From the NCBI GenBank assembly GCA_035315125.1, contig DATFYI010000202.1:1-51139 (forward strand): DNA of 51,139 bases, read 5' to 3'. Source of the stretch: DATFYI01 sp035315125. GTDB taxonomy: Bacteria > Chloroflexota > Anaerolineae > Anaerolineales > Anaerolineaceae. Under the pieces are notes generated by a model. The model did not search any database. It was not told where the DNA came from and saw only the letters and a program-made list of their open reading frames with translations. Both the position numbers and the translations under genes were made by a program. Each line of letters opens with the position of its first letter. The stretch's first letter is position 1. Below are positions 15,194 to 23,697 of the stretch, one piece after another.

Positions 15194-16474
15194 ATGGCTC
15201 ATCAAACACTCAAATCGGGTTATACCAGTTTAGTAGAAAGGTTAAATCGGTTTCCCCAAGGAGCGCCTCCATCCGAAACCCTATATCAAATATTATCTTT
15301 ATTATTTAGCGAAAAAGAAGCTGAGTTGGTTTCATTATTACCGATCAAACCTTTTACTGCCGTTCAAGCATCCAAAATCTGGAAGGTTGATTTAGCCATT
15401 GCAAGATGCACACTGGAAAAACTGGCCAGTCGCGCGATCTTGGTCGATGTAGAACAGAATGGCGACACTGTTTATACTCTTCCTCCGCCGATGGCTGGCT
15501 TTTTCGAATTCTCAATGATGCGTTTGCGAGGGGATATCAATCAGAAAGTCTTAGGCGAACTTTATTTTCAATATATTAATGTAGAAGAAGATTTCATTAA
15601 ACAATTAATGACAAACGGAGAAACCCAGCTTGGACGGGTATTTGTTCACGAACCGGTTCTGTCAAATGAGAACGCATTGCATGTTTTGGATTATGAAAAA
15701 GCCAGTGAAGTAATCAAAACCGCTTCCCATATTGGTATTGGAGTGTGTTACTGCCGTCACAAAATGCAGCATATGGGACGCGCTTGTAATGCTCCAATGA
15801 ATATTTGCATGACGTTTAATACCAGCGGATCATCTTTAATAAGGGCCGGCTATGCTCGTCAGGTCGATAAAATTGAGGGACTGGAGTTGCTTGACAAGGC
15901 TTACCAGAATAACCTTGTTCAGTTTGGTGAAAATGTCCGTCAAGGGGTCAATTTTATTTGCAATTGTTGCGGCTGCTGCTGTGAAGCGATGATTGCCGCC
16001 AGAAAATTCGGTATTCTACATCCCGTCCATACCACTAATTTTATTCCACAGATCGATGAACTTGTTTGCAATGGCTGTGGTCACTGTATAGAAACTTGCC
16101 CGGTAGAGGCAATGACTTTGATTTCTGCCAATAATGCCCACCATCCGAAATTGAAAAAAGCCAAATTAGACGAAGAATTCTGCCTTGGTTGCGGTTTATG
16201 CGCCCGCACCTGTCCCAAAAAAGCGATAACGCTGATCTCTCGATCAGCCAGAATATTAACCCCGCTAAATTCAACGCACCGAGTTGTTCTCATGGCAATT
16301 GAACGCGGTATGCTGCAGAATTTGATCTTTGACAATCGTGTATTGTGGAGTCATCGAGCACTGGCAGCGGTATTGGGTGTAATCTTGAAACTACCGCCCA
16401 TAAAACAGGCCATGGCCAGCCAGCAGGTGAAATCGAGGTATCTGGAAGCTTTAATCCAACGGATCGCTATCTGA
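15194..16474 (+). CDS. Winged-helix-like protein with Cys-rich motifs and two 4Fe-4S ferredoxin clusters
   Basis: A 426-residue protein in three parts. Residues about 30-100 resemble a winged-helix domain (ASKIWKVDLAIARCTLEKLA, then a DTVYTLPPP wing). The centre has CYCRHKMQHMGRACNAP near 185 and the dense cluster CNCCGCCCEAM near 256. Residues about 291-345 hold two classic 4Fe-4S motifs, CNGCGHCIETCP and CLGCGLCARTCP. Similar proteins occur in anaerobes without a proven function; electron transfer or redox sensing fits. A good site (GAGGGGAAT) precedes the ATG. It ends three bases from the convergent YdcF gene. Whether the N-terminus binds DNA is untested. Confidence 0.85.
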   Translation: MAHQTLKSGYTSLVERLNRFPQGAPPSETLYQILSLLFSEKEAELVSLLPIKPFTAVQASKIWKVDLAIARCTLEKLASRAILVDVEQNGDTVYTLPPPMAGFFEFSMMRLRGDINQKVLGELYFQYINVEEDFIKQLMTNGETQLGRVFVHEPVLSNENALHVLDYEKASEVIKTASHIGIGVCYCRHKMQHMGRACNAPMNICMTFNTSGSSLIRAGYARQVDKIEGLELLDKAYQNNLVQFGENVRQGVNFICNCCGCCCEAMIAARKFGILHPVHTTNFIPQIDELVCNGCGHCIETCPVEAMTLISANNAHHPKLKKAKLDEEFCLGCGLCARTCPKKAITLISRSARILTPLNSTHRVVLMAIERGMLQNLIFDNRVLWSHRALAAVLGVILKLPPIKQAMASQQVKSRYLEALIQRIAI

Positions 16475-16477
16475 TTC

Positions 16478-17275
16478 TTAGAGCCAGCCTTCCAGGTGAT
16501 ATACAAAAATGCCAATATATTCTTTTAATACATCGCTTGTCAACGAAATACTGCTGGAATTTGGAACCAGGTTAATAAGAATGGATTGAACATTTAATGT
16601 CTTAAGATCATCCCAGCCGGTCTGGGTTACCGCATAATCAGTTGGAGCTGGAATTACTTCGACCCCGTGATTTCTAAATAACGCCATTGCACGAGGCATA
16701 TGCAACGCCGAGGTGACCAGCAAAATCCTTTTTACTCCTTTTTGCTTAAGTAAATCTAAACTAAAAACAGCATCCTCATGGGTGTTTTGGGAAGCCGTTT
16801 GTAACCACAATGCACTATCTGGCACCCCAATCATTTCGAGAACATTTGCCATTTCTGTGGCAGGTGTGCTCGTGCCGCGGTTATCCAACAAATTAATACT
16901 TCCCCCACTCAATAATATATTGGGGGCTTTGCCTTGTTTATAAAGATCTGCCGCATAAATGACCCTATTACCAGCAGAATTAAGCTCAACTGTGCTGCGG
17001 GGAAATTGAGCGGGTTCCGTACCCCCTCCCAATACTACAATTGCATCAGTAGTTGGAATATTTTTTAACGGTAAATACTGCCATTCAAGAGAACTGGCTA
17101 ACCAATAGGATATCCAACGATTACCACCAAGCCATAGAATCAAAAACGCACAAACCAGAACAACATTTTGCAGTCGTTTTCTATTTCTAAAAAGCAATCC
17201 AAGTACAATTAGAAAACCGACAAGGCCGGCCGGATATAAAAACAAAGGTAAAAATTTTGACAGAAAAATAAACAT
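16478..17275 (-). CDS. YdcF/SanA/ElyC family membrane protein (DUF218)
   Basis: A 265-residue protein. Two membrane helices (LFLYPAGLVGFLIVLGLLF and NVVLVCAFLILWLGGN) are followed by the DUF218 domain: AIVVLGGGTEP, RVIYAADLYKQGKAPNILLSG, the TSTPATEMANVLEM helix and ILLVTSALHMPRAMALFRNH. Members such as ElyC and SanA act on envelope or peptidoglycan precursor processing, although a defined reaction is lacking. The Arg/His-rich helix after VTSALHM is typical of the family active pocket. It is convergent with the Fe-S protein gene. Confidence 0.88.
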   Translation of the reverse strand: MFIFLSKFLPLFLYPAGLVGFLIVLGLLFRNRKRLQNVVLVCAFLILWLGGNRWISYWLASSLEWQYLPLKNIPTTDAIVVLGGGTEPAQFPRSTVELNSAGNRVIYAADLYKQGKAPNILLSGGSINLLDNRGTSTPATEMANVLEMIGVPDSALWLQTASQNTHEDAVFSLDLLKQKGVKRILLVTSALHMPRAMALFRNHGVEVIPAPTDYAVTQTGWDDLKTLNVQSILINLVPNSSSISLTSDVLKEYIGIFVYHLEGWL

Positions 17276-17372
17276 AGAAAAATCCTGATGATTTACAAGC
17301 TTTGTTAGAAATTAATATTCTCAGCTCCAAACACTAGGTAGCATATCACGGAACCAGATAACTTAAAGGGTA

Positions 17373-17401
17373 TTGACTGGGTTCTCCCCAATCAATATAA
17401 T
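17373..17401 (+). promoter_or_regulatory. Near-consensus sigma-70 promoter
   Basis: TTGACT (17373-17378), a 17-base spacer and a perfect TATAAT (17396-17401). Transcription should begin near 17408, giving a leader of about 65 bases before the small gene at 17473. It is the best sigma-70 match I found in the window. Confidence 0.8.
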
Positions 17402-17472
17402 ATCTTATAAGTAATACCGGTAAAAAATCAATGAATTCAGCCGAAATATAGCCTACTTTGGGAGATATCTTT

Positions 17473-17700
17473 ATGAGTGAAAAAGACGAAACAGAAACTG
17501 AAGAAATGAAACATTACAAAGAAGCTCGAAATCATTTTCGTGCTGCTAAGCAGGCCATGAGAAAAAGCGTTGAAGCCTTTTTACCTCCAGGGGTGATCGA
17601 GCAACGACGCCTTGCGCGTAAAGAGTTCTTATTGGGATTGCGCACCATGGTGGATGCTGCCATAGAGACGATAGAAGATAACAGCAAAAAAGCCAGCTAG
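17473..17700 (+). CDS. Small charged helical protein, unknown function
   Basis: A 75-residue soluble protein, very acidic at the start (SEKDETETEEMKHYKEA) and basic afterwards (RAAKQAMRKSVEAF, EQRRLARKEFLLGLR). It looks almost wholly helical, with a break at LPPGV in the middle, so an antiparallel helical hairpin is likely. The frame is open to a TTG at 17458, but the ATG at 17473 has GGAG at 17461-17464 at a good distance. I know no family. The strong promoter suggests an abundant protein. It is convergent with the UbiB kinase gene, two bases away. Confidence 0.75.
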   Translation: MSEKDETETEEMKHYKEARNHFRAAKQAMRKSVEAFLPPGVIEQRRLARKEFLLGLRTMVDAAIETIEDNSKKAS

Positions 17701-17702
17701 GC

Positions 17703-19412
17703 TTATCGCCTGGTGAGCAGCCATATCACTAACAAGAACGATATTGCACCCAGACCAATTGCCAGAATATTGTGTCCTGCCAGGTAGGCCTGTACACTGG
17801 TAATCAAGAATGCGGCTAGCAAAATAGATTCGCCCAATCTCCGAAACATTCGTTCCAGACGTCCCAAATGGTAACTAATTTCAGGGACTCTTACTTCCAA
17901 CTTGCCCTGTTCAATTCTGTTTAGCAGGGTTTCAGTTCTCTTTGGAAGACTTATTAATGTGGTCAATGTTTCACTCACCTCTTTGAGCAAAACATTCATC
18001 ATCCCACCGCTTTCATCTTCCATAAGTTTCTGAGCATATGGCGCTAAATTAGTCCAGATATTAAAATCAGGATTGAGACCCGTGCACATGCCAGATAGGA
18101 TTCCCATACTCCTTCCTAATAGTATTAAATTTTCTGGGATCTGAAAAGGCATCTCGTACATCAAGTCTCCAAATTCGTGAGCAAACTCGATTGCTTCTTC
18201 ATGACGCATATTCCTCAGTTCAGGCGCTGTTTTTCCCCAAAAACGTTCAAAAACCCGGTTGCTGGCTTTTTCCAATAGATCCAGGTCGACGCCGGGAAGC
18301 AGGACATCAAGTGATTGATAGGCATGAACTAAGCGTCCCCCGTCGCGAGTTGCGGCGGCAATAAGTATTTCACGCAAACCAGATAGGAGTTGTGGAGAGA
18401 TCTTTCCAACCATACCAAAATCGATAAAGACCAGCTTCCAGGGAGTCTGGTGATCGACCGGCTTATCTGATTGCAAAGGCAATACGAACAAATTCCCTGG
18501 ATGCGGATCGGCATGAAAAAAACGGTCTTCAAATATTTGCTTTAAGTAGGTATCGAACAGACGATTTGCTACTTCAGCCCGGTTGATACCTGCAGCTTCA
18601 ATCGCTGAATAATCTGTTATTTTGATGGCTCCAACATCTTCAAGTGTTAATACACGGCGAGTCGTATGGCTCCAAATGATATGGGGAACAATAATTTCAG
18701 AACGTGTTTTGAAATTTTCAGCGAAAGTCTCGGCGTTCTTTCCCTCGGCCAAATAATCGATCTCTTCATATAGTGAGCGGCTGAATTCGCTTAACAGGGC
18801 TGGTACATTGGCACGTTTGCGAATGGGAGGATATCGCTGTAACCAACTCCCCACAACTCGCAGCGCCGAGAGATCTACCGCAATGATTTCTTCAATATCA
18901 GGGCGTTGAACTTTCACAACAACCTTAGGGGATTCTGCTTGGTCTTGTTCTTGACCAGTTCCCCGTCGAATCCGTGCACAATGCACCTGTCCAATGGAAG
19001 CTGATGCAATGGGTACAAGATCAAACTCGCTGAATTTATCTTCGAGTGGAGCATCAAAATCAGATTCAATCACTGCCCGGATATTAGTAAATGGTTCAGG
19101 TTGTACCTCATCCTGTAAACCGGCCAATTCATCTGTTATCTCTCGTGGAAGCACATCCAATCGAGCGGATAAGAATTGGCCAATCTTAATCATCACTCCG
19201 CCCATTCGAACCGCCAGCGCCCGAAATGAGCTGGCCGCCTTTCGTAGACGTTTGGATCGCCCTTGTTGGGATAAACTCCGCAACCCGATCCTTGGTATTA
19301 CAATATCCCACCAGGTAATATTGACTAAAATACCCGCAAAGAACCAGATAATTTGGCGGTAACGGTTCTTAATCATATCGGCGAAATTATACCATTTAGG
19401 TATATATTTCAC
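17703..19412 (-). CDS. ABC1/UbiB (AarF) atypical kinase
   Basis: A 569-residue UbiB-family kinase-like protein. It shows the family KxGQ motif (MIKIGQFLSARLDVLP, residues 74-89), the Ala-rich nucleotide loop ASASIGQVH, the lysine in VVVKVQRPDI, HADPHPGNLFV and the metal-binding FIDFGMVGKIS. Two hydrophobic helices close the C-terminus (ILLAAFLITSVQAYL and ILAIGLGAISFLLVIWLL), as usual. Members support quinone or other isoprenoid-lipid metabolism, by ATPase rather than protein kinase activity. A second Met at residue 13 (MIKNRYRQ) is also a possible start. Confidence 0.93.
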   Translation of the reverse strand: MKYIPKWYNFADMIKNRYRQIIWFFAGILVNITWWDIVIPRIGLRSLSQQGRSKRLRKAASSFRALAVRMGGVMIKIGQFLSARLDVLPREITDELAGLQDEVQPEPFTNIRAVIESDFDAPLEDKFSEFDLVPIASASIGQVHCARIRRGTGQEQDQAESPKVVVKVQRPDIEEIIAVDLSALRVVGSWLQRYPPIRKRANVPALLSEFSRSLYEEIDYLAEGKNAETFAENFKTRSEIIVPHIIWSHTTRRVLTLEDVGAIKITDYSAIEAAGINRAEVANRLFDTYLKQIFEDRFFHADPHPGNLFVLPLQSDKPVDHQTPWKLVFIDFGMVGKISPQLLSGLREILIAAATRDGGRLVHAYQSLDVLLPGVDLDLLEKASNRVFERFWGKTAPELRNMRHEEAIEFAHEFGDLMYEMPFQIPENLILLGRSMGILSGMCTGLNPDFNIWTNLAPYAQKLMEDESGGMMNVLLKEVSETLTTLISLPKRTETLLNRIEQGKLEVRVPEISYHLGRLERMFRRLGESILLAAFLITSVQAYLAGHNILAIGLGAISFLLVIWLLTRR

Positions 19413-19468
19413 ATATTCATCTTTTATACTTGAGATTAAAAGCCACTATTCGAGGAGCTATTAATATA

Positions 19469-19816
19469 ATGGACATTTTTCACATTACCAGACAGGTAGA
19501 TTGGGATAGAGCCATGCGAGATGGAAGTTATCGAGCGGATACACTTGAAACACAGGGATTTATTCACTGTTCCAAGAAAGAGCAAATCATTCAAACTGCA
19601 AACACTTTTTACCAGGCCAGAACAGGTTTAATTCTTCTCTGTATTAATTCTAATGAGGTCGGCTCAGAGATTCGTTTCGAAAACCTGGAAGGAGGGAACA
19701 CAATGTTCCCTCATATCTACGGCCCACTAAACCTCGATGCTGTGATTAAATACTACAGATTCGAACCCGAGCAAGATGGATCGTTTATATTACCGGATGA
19801 TATAATCAACCACTAA
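19469..19816 (+). CDS. DUF952 family protein
   Basis: A 115-residue protein with the DUF952 pattern: IFHITRQVDWDRAMRDGSY at the start, ETQGFIHCSKKEQI, LILLCINSNEVGSEIRFEN, and FPHIYGPLNLDAVIKYYRF. Conserved His and Ser/Cys residues in FIHCS line the pocket in this family. No function is proven for it. The frame opens at a TTG at 19430, but the ATG at 19469 has a GAGGAG site at 19452-19457 and matches the family N-terminus. It is followed after 42 bases by the cyclophilin gene and may be co-transcribed. Confidence 0.88.
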   Translation: MDIFHITRQVDWDRAMRDGSYRADTLETQGFIHCSKKEQIIQTANTFYQARTGLILLCINSNEVGSEIRFENLEGGNTMFPHIYGPLNLDAVIKYYRFEPEQDGSFILPDDIINH

Positions 19817-19858
19817 TAAGTGGCCACAAAATATCTTATTTGAGTGAAAGGATTTGCA

Positions 19859-20344
19859 ATGGCAACAAAAAAATGGGTAAAACCACCAGAGTTACAAATC
19901 GATCCTAAGAAAACCTATTATGCCACAATCGAAACAAATAAAGGCAACATCGAACTGGAACTATTTCCACAACATGCCCCAAAAACTGTCAATAACTTTG
20001 TATTTCTATCGCATGAGGGTTTTTATAATGGGGTAACCTTTCACCGGGTGATCAGCAATTTTATGATCCAGGGTGGCGACCCAACCGGCACTGGCACCGG
20101 TGGTCCTGGATATCATTTTGAAGACGAGTTTAAAGGTAATCCATTGGTCCATGAAACGGGTTCATTATCTATGGCGAATGCCGGTCCAAATACAAACGGC
20201 AGCCAGTTTTTTATTACTCATTCACCACAACCTCACCTCAATGGAAAACATACTGTATTTGGAAAAGTTGTCAAAGGACAGGAAGTTGTAAATGCAATTC
20301 GCCAGGGAGATGTAATCAATAAAGTCGTAATTGTCGAAAAATAA
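19859..20344 (+). CDS. Peptidyl-prolyl cis-trans isomerase, cyclophilin type
   Basis: A 161-residue cyclophilin that speeds the cis-trans change of proline bonds. It has the catalytic arginine region VTFHRVISNFMIQGGDPTGT, then GSLSMANAGPNTNGSQFFIT and HLNGKHTVFGKVVKG. There is no signal peptide, so it acts in the cytoplasm. The bacterial short form is complete. A GTG at 19844 is in frame, but the ATG at 19859 follows a GAAAGGA site at the right distance. A terminator stands 27 bases after the stop. Confidence 0.96.
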   Translation: MATKKWVKPPELQIDPKKTYYATIETNKGNIELELFPQHAPKTVNNFVFLSHEGFYNGVTFHRVISNFMIQGGDPTGTGTGGPGYHFEDEFKGNPLVHETGSLSMANAGPNTNGSQFFITHSPQPHLNGKHTVFGKVVKGQEVVNAIRQGDVINKVVIVEK

Positions 20345-20370
20345 CCGTTTACTTAAACATCATCAATAAC

Positions 20371-20402
20371 AAAAATCACCCCAAAACTTTGTGGTGATTT
20401 TT
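20371..20402 (+). terminator. Intrinsic terminator after the cyclophilin gene
   Basis: AAAAATCACC (20371-20380) pairs with GGTGATTTTT (20393-20402), a perfect 10-pair stem with a 12-base loop. The stem carries its own T-run on one side and A-run on the other, so it could work in both directions. Confidence 0.85.
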
Positions 20403-20435
20403 GCTATTAATAAATAAAGTAAAGATAGGGTTGTT

Positions 20436-20444
20436 TGCTATAAT
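20436..20444 (+). promoter_or_regulatory. Extended -10 promoter for Nudix gene
   Basis: TGCTATAAT has the TG-n-TATAAT form of an extended -10 element. No good -35 box is present 17 bases before it, which such promoters can do without. It lies just past the cyclophilin terminator and 48 bases before the ATG at 20493. Confidence 0.55.
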
Positions 20445-20492
20445 ATTCTCATCTTCATTGTTCTATTTTGGAATGCTAACCCATTATTTCTC

Positions 20493-20933
20493 ATGAAACC
20501 AGGAAAAGTTCGACCGATAGCTCTTGGAGTATTTCAAAAGGATAAACGGATTTTAGTATCCGAAGGTTTTGACATCGTAAAAAAACAAGCCTTCTTTAGG
20601 CCACTGGGTGGAAAGATTGAGTTTGGCGAGTATGGTTATCAAACAGTCATTCGCGAAATTAAAGAGGAAATTCATGCAGATGTAACAAATCTTAATTACC
20701 TGGGAACGCTAGAGAACATATTTATTTACAATGGCCAAAAAGGCCATGAAATTATCCTGGTCTATGATTGTGAGTTTGTTGATCCTACCATGTATAGCAA
20801 ACTAATAATCAACGGTCTGGAAGATGATGGAGTGCAAATTAAAGCTGTCTGGAAATCTTTGCTTGAAATTAAGGAAGATGGTGTTCCTTTATATCCATCC
20901 GGATTGATGCAATTATTGACAGGCGGTACATGA
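20493..20933 (+). CDS. Nudix hydrolase
   Basis: A 146-residue Nudix protein. The Nudix box is complete: GGKIEFGEYGYQTVIREIKE then EIHAD, fitting GX5EX7REUXEEXXU, with the metal-binding REIKEE. The start (KVRPIALGVFQKDKRILVSEG) and the QAFFRPLGG strand resemble the short MutT/ADP-ribose-type enzymes. Substrate is unknown. It stands alone behind its own extended -10 promoter. Confidence 0.92.
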   Translation: MKPGKVRPIALGVFQKDKRILVSEGFDIVKKQAFFRPLGGKIEFGEYGYQTVIREIKEEIHADVTNLNYLGTLENIFIYNGQKGHEIILVYDCEFVDPTMYSKLIINGLEDDGVQIKAVWKSLLEIKEDGVPLYPSGLMQLLTGGT

Positions 20934-21000
20934 TCGCGCCAACTTCGCACATGAATAGGTCGAAATAATAAATATTGCTTTGCCCAAAAGAAAGGAACCT

Positions 21001-22287
21001 ATGTCGGACAGCGCACACGAGCTATTAGTACGAGGTATCGCGGCTCTAAAAGCTAAAGAGTTTAAAGAGGCGGGTTTCTATCTGGACAGGGTTCTAACTA
21101 ACGAGCCTGATGTTCAGGAACGTATCGAAGCATGGCTGGGGTTGTGCGAGATCAGTAATGATCCGAAAGAACAACGGAATTTCCTGGAAGAAATCCTTGC
21201 CAATGACCCAACCGAAGCGCGCGCCCGTCGAAAATTAGCCATATTAGATGGAAAATTGAAACCGGAAGAAATTGTAGATCCAGATCATTTAGCCCAACCT
21301 GCTCCAAGTACACAGGAAGCCAATGATCCAAAACGTTTTGTCTGTCCAAAATGTGGTGGCCATATGACTTATTCCCCGGATGGTAAATCACTGGTCTGTG
21401 AATATTGTCAGAGCCGCCAGACATTAAACGCACCATCTCGAAATTCTCAACAATTAAACGAACAGGACTTTTTCCTGACAATGGCAACTTCTCAGGCCCA
21501 CTTTAGCCCAATTGTGAAACGCACGTTTAGTTGTCAGGGCTGTGGCGCCAAATTCCTCCTACCCGCTGATCAAATGACCTTGACTTGCCCGTATTGCAAA
21601 TCTTCTTATATCGTGGAAAATAAAGAAACATTTGAAATGATCCCACCTGCTGGCATAATTCCTTTTGAAATTGACGAGGACCATGCCAAGCAAGCTTTAA
21701 AAATTTGGTTACATAAAAATCTGCCTGACAAGTCAGTCCATGTTTTCCCCGGCATTGGGTTGTATGTGCCGATTTGGTCATTTGAACTCACCGGACAAAT
21801 AACCTGGCGATGTAAAGTTTACAAAAATAAAATGTGGTATGAAGAACAAGGTGAGCAACCGATCCTCTATCATGACATCCTGGTTAATGCAACCAGGAAT
21901 CTAAAAGAATGTGCGCCTGAGTTTTTGCACGAATTTCCGCTTGCGAAAATAGTCTCTTTCGACGATCGATATCTTGCAAATTGGCTGGCTGAGACATATC
22001 AAATTGCAATGGCAGATGCTTCATTGGATGCTCGTCAAGCTGTTCTAGCCATCGAAACCGAGCAAATCAAACGCAATTTTATGAATCAGAATCAAGATTT
22101 AGAGCTGAATTCTTCTGGAATGTCTGTTGCTACCTATAAATTATTGTTATTTCCTTTCTGGGTAACCCAATATTCTTTTGAGAATCAATATTATCAAATC
22201 ATTATAAACGGCCAAAATGGTTTGGTAAAAGGTCAAAGGCCGCCAGGCCGAGTTGAACAATGGCTGGATAAATTAATTGGGAAATAA
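21001..22287 (+). CDS. TPR and double zinc-ribbon protein, unknown function
   Basis: A 428-residue protein. Residues 1-90 look like TPR helices (ELLVRGIAALKAKEFKEAGF and RIEAWLGLCEISNDPKE). Two zinc ribbons follow: CPKCGGHMTYSPDGKSLVC with CEYC, and CQGCGAKFLLPADQMTLTC with CPYC. The remainder is a soluble domain with many aromatic residues (IPFEIDEDHAKQALKIWLHK, VFPGIGLYVPIWSFELTGQ). This last part resembles the double zinc-ribbon domain proteins of Chloroflexi and other bacteria. The frame opens at a TTG at 20980; the ATG at 21001 has AAAGGA before it and is preferred. Confidence 0.8.
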   Translation: MSDSAHELLVRGIAALKAKEFKEAGFYLDRVLTNEPDVQERIEAWLGLCEISNDPKEQRNFLEEILANDPTEARARRKLAILDGKLKPEEIVDPDHLAQPAPSTQEANDPKRFVCPKCGGHMTYSPDGKSLVCEYCQSRQTLNAPSRNSQQLNEQDFFLTMATSQAHFSPIVKRTFSCQGCGAKFLLPADQMTLTCPYCKSSYIVENKETFEMIPPAGIIPFEIDEDHAKQALKIWLHKNLPDKSVHVFPGIGLYVPIWSFELTGQITWRCKVYKNKMWYEEQGEQPILYHDILVNATRNLKECAPEFLHEFPLAKIVSFDDRYLANWLAETYQIAMADASLDARQAVLAIETEQIKRNFMNQNQDLELNSSGMSVATYKLLLFPFWVTQYSFENQYYQIIINGQNGLVKGQRPPGRVEQWLDKLIGK

Positions 22288-22312
22288 TGAAGAGCATTTT
22301 TCTTCATATGTG

Positions 22313-22360
22313 TTGACAAATTGGTCTGAAAAAGATAATATGTATTAATAGATGACATAT
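22313..22360 (+). promoter_or_regulatory. Promoter with overlapping palindrome upstream of marR-like gene
   Basis: A perfect TTGACA (22313-22318) is followed after 17 bases by TAATAT (22336-22341), or after 15 by GATAAT. Overlapping the -10 region are inverted arms ATATGT (22338-22343) and ACATAT (22355-22360) with an 11-base spacer, the sort of site through which a MarR protein could repress its own gene. The site lies about 55 bases before the ATG at 22416. Confidence 0.45.
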
Positions 22361-22415
22361 CAGGTAAGAAATAGCATCTTTTTCAAGGTTATTATCATTC
22401 GCGGGATAATAAAAT

Positions 22416-22871
22416 ATGCCTTCCCACTATCAAGGAAATACTCAAGAAATTCAGGCCCTAGACACTTTTATTAAACTTACTCGGGCAGTCGATTCTTTGT
22501 ACTCCCGTCTGGCACGACGGGGTACATTGGGCGATTTAACTTTAAGTCAATTTGGTGTATTAGAAACCCTCTATCATCTCGGATCAATGTCCCAAAGTGT
22601 AATCTGCTCCAAATTATTGAAAAGTGGTGGAAACATGACACTTGTAGTTGACAATCTTGAGAAGCACGGCCTGGTCCAGAGGAATCAAGACATTGAAGAT
22701 CGCAGAATAACCACTGTTTCACTCACCTCAGCCGGGAGAGACTTAATTAAAGAAGTTTTACCTGTTCATGTGGCTGCCATTGTAGAAGAAATGAACACCA
22801 TTTCAATTGAAGAGCAAAAAACACTGGGAGAAATTTGTAAAAAGCTCGGTAAGAAATCTTCTGATGATTAA
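22416..22871 (+). CDS. MarR-family transcriptional regulator
   Basis: A 151-residue winged-helix regulator. It has LTLSQFGVLETLYHLGSMSQ (helices before the recognition helix), KLLKSGGNMTLVVDNLEKHG (recognition helix) and NQDIEDRRITTVSLTSAGRD (the wing with the conserved DxR). The dimer-forming helices lie at both ends. No Cys-based redox switch is evident (one Cys, in VICSKL, and one near the end, EICKKL). It is 134 bases before the lipid-modifying genes on the same strand, which are possible targets. Confidence 0.93.
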   Translation: MPSHYQGNTQEIQALDTFIKLTRAVDSLYSRLARRGTLGDLTLSQFGVLETLYHLGSMSQSVICSKLLKSGGNMTLVVDNLEKHGLVQRNQDIEDRRITTVSLTSAGRDLIKEVLPVHVAAIVEEMNTISIEEQKTLGEICKKLGKKSSDD

Positions 22872-23005
22872 TATATTTCATGGTTTCATAGTTATTTAGA
22901 ATAAAAGCGTCATCATCATCACATTACTAATCCTATAACGATATTAATTTCGACATGTTATACTAATTTATCGACAAACTCCATTGAAAGGAATAAAAAG
23001 TTAAG

Positions 23006-23641
23006 ATGGATCATTTACCGATTAGTCACAACGAAGAATCGATCCGTTTATTTAAATCTGATTTCTTGGAATTTTTTACTCACATCAGCCCGATTGTCAT
23101 AATCGTTATCTGGCTTCCCATTGCTTTATATCTATTAGTAACTGCATTTAAAATTGATCCCTATAACGGTTTTCCTTTCTACATCTTTGCAAGTTTCATC
23201 ATTGGGCTATTTGTTTGGACACTAACAGAATATTTGCTTCACCGATTTATATTCCATTTCCGCCCGCACACCCCATTTCAAGAAAGGGTCACCTTTTTGT
23301 TCCATGGCATTCACCACGCAACACCCCAGGATAAGACACGCCTGGTTATGCCTCCGATTGTCTCCATACCATTAGCTTTATTATTTTTTGGATTATTCAA
23401 CCTGATCCTGAACAAATGGCTTGGTATTTGGCTTTGGATTTATCCAATGTTTTCTGGATTCTTAATCGGTTATTTGATCTATGATCTGACACATTACGCA
23501 ACACATCATTTTCCAATGCGATACGGATATTTAAAATATATTAAGCGCCATCATATGCAACACCACTACAAAACACCAAATCAACGTTTTGGTGTTAGCT
23601 CTCCACTATGGGATAAAGTATTTCGGACTTTGCCCGATTAG
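23006..23641 (+). CDS. Fatty acid hydroxylase superfamily membrane enzyme
   Basis: A 211-residue di-iron membrane enzyme of the sterol desaturase/fatty acid hydroxylase superfamily. The His boxes are HRFIFH, FHGIHHATPQD, HYATHH and HHMQHHY, arranged as in fatty acid 2-hydroxylase (FA2H/Scs7 type). About four membrane helices surround them. The N-terminal cytochrome b5 domain of eukaryotic forms is absent. The next gene is a cyclopropane fatty acid synthase, so the pair probably alters membrane acyl chains. An AAAGGAAT site precedes the ATG. Confidence 0.88.
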   Translation: MDHLPISHNEESIRLFKSDFLEFFTHISPIVIIVIWLPIALYLLVTAFKIDPYNGFPFYIFASFIIGLFVWTLTEYLLHRFIFHFRPHTPFQERVTFLFHGIHHATPQDKTRLVMPPIVSIPLALLFFGLFNLILNKWLGIWLWIYPMFSGFLIGYLIYDLTHYATHHFPMRYGYLKYIKRHHMQHHYKTPNQRFGVSSPLWDKVFRTLPD

Positions 23642-23697
23642 GAAGGAATTTTACAAGAAGATTTTTTAGACATTTTTGAAGAACACAGGAGAACACC

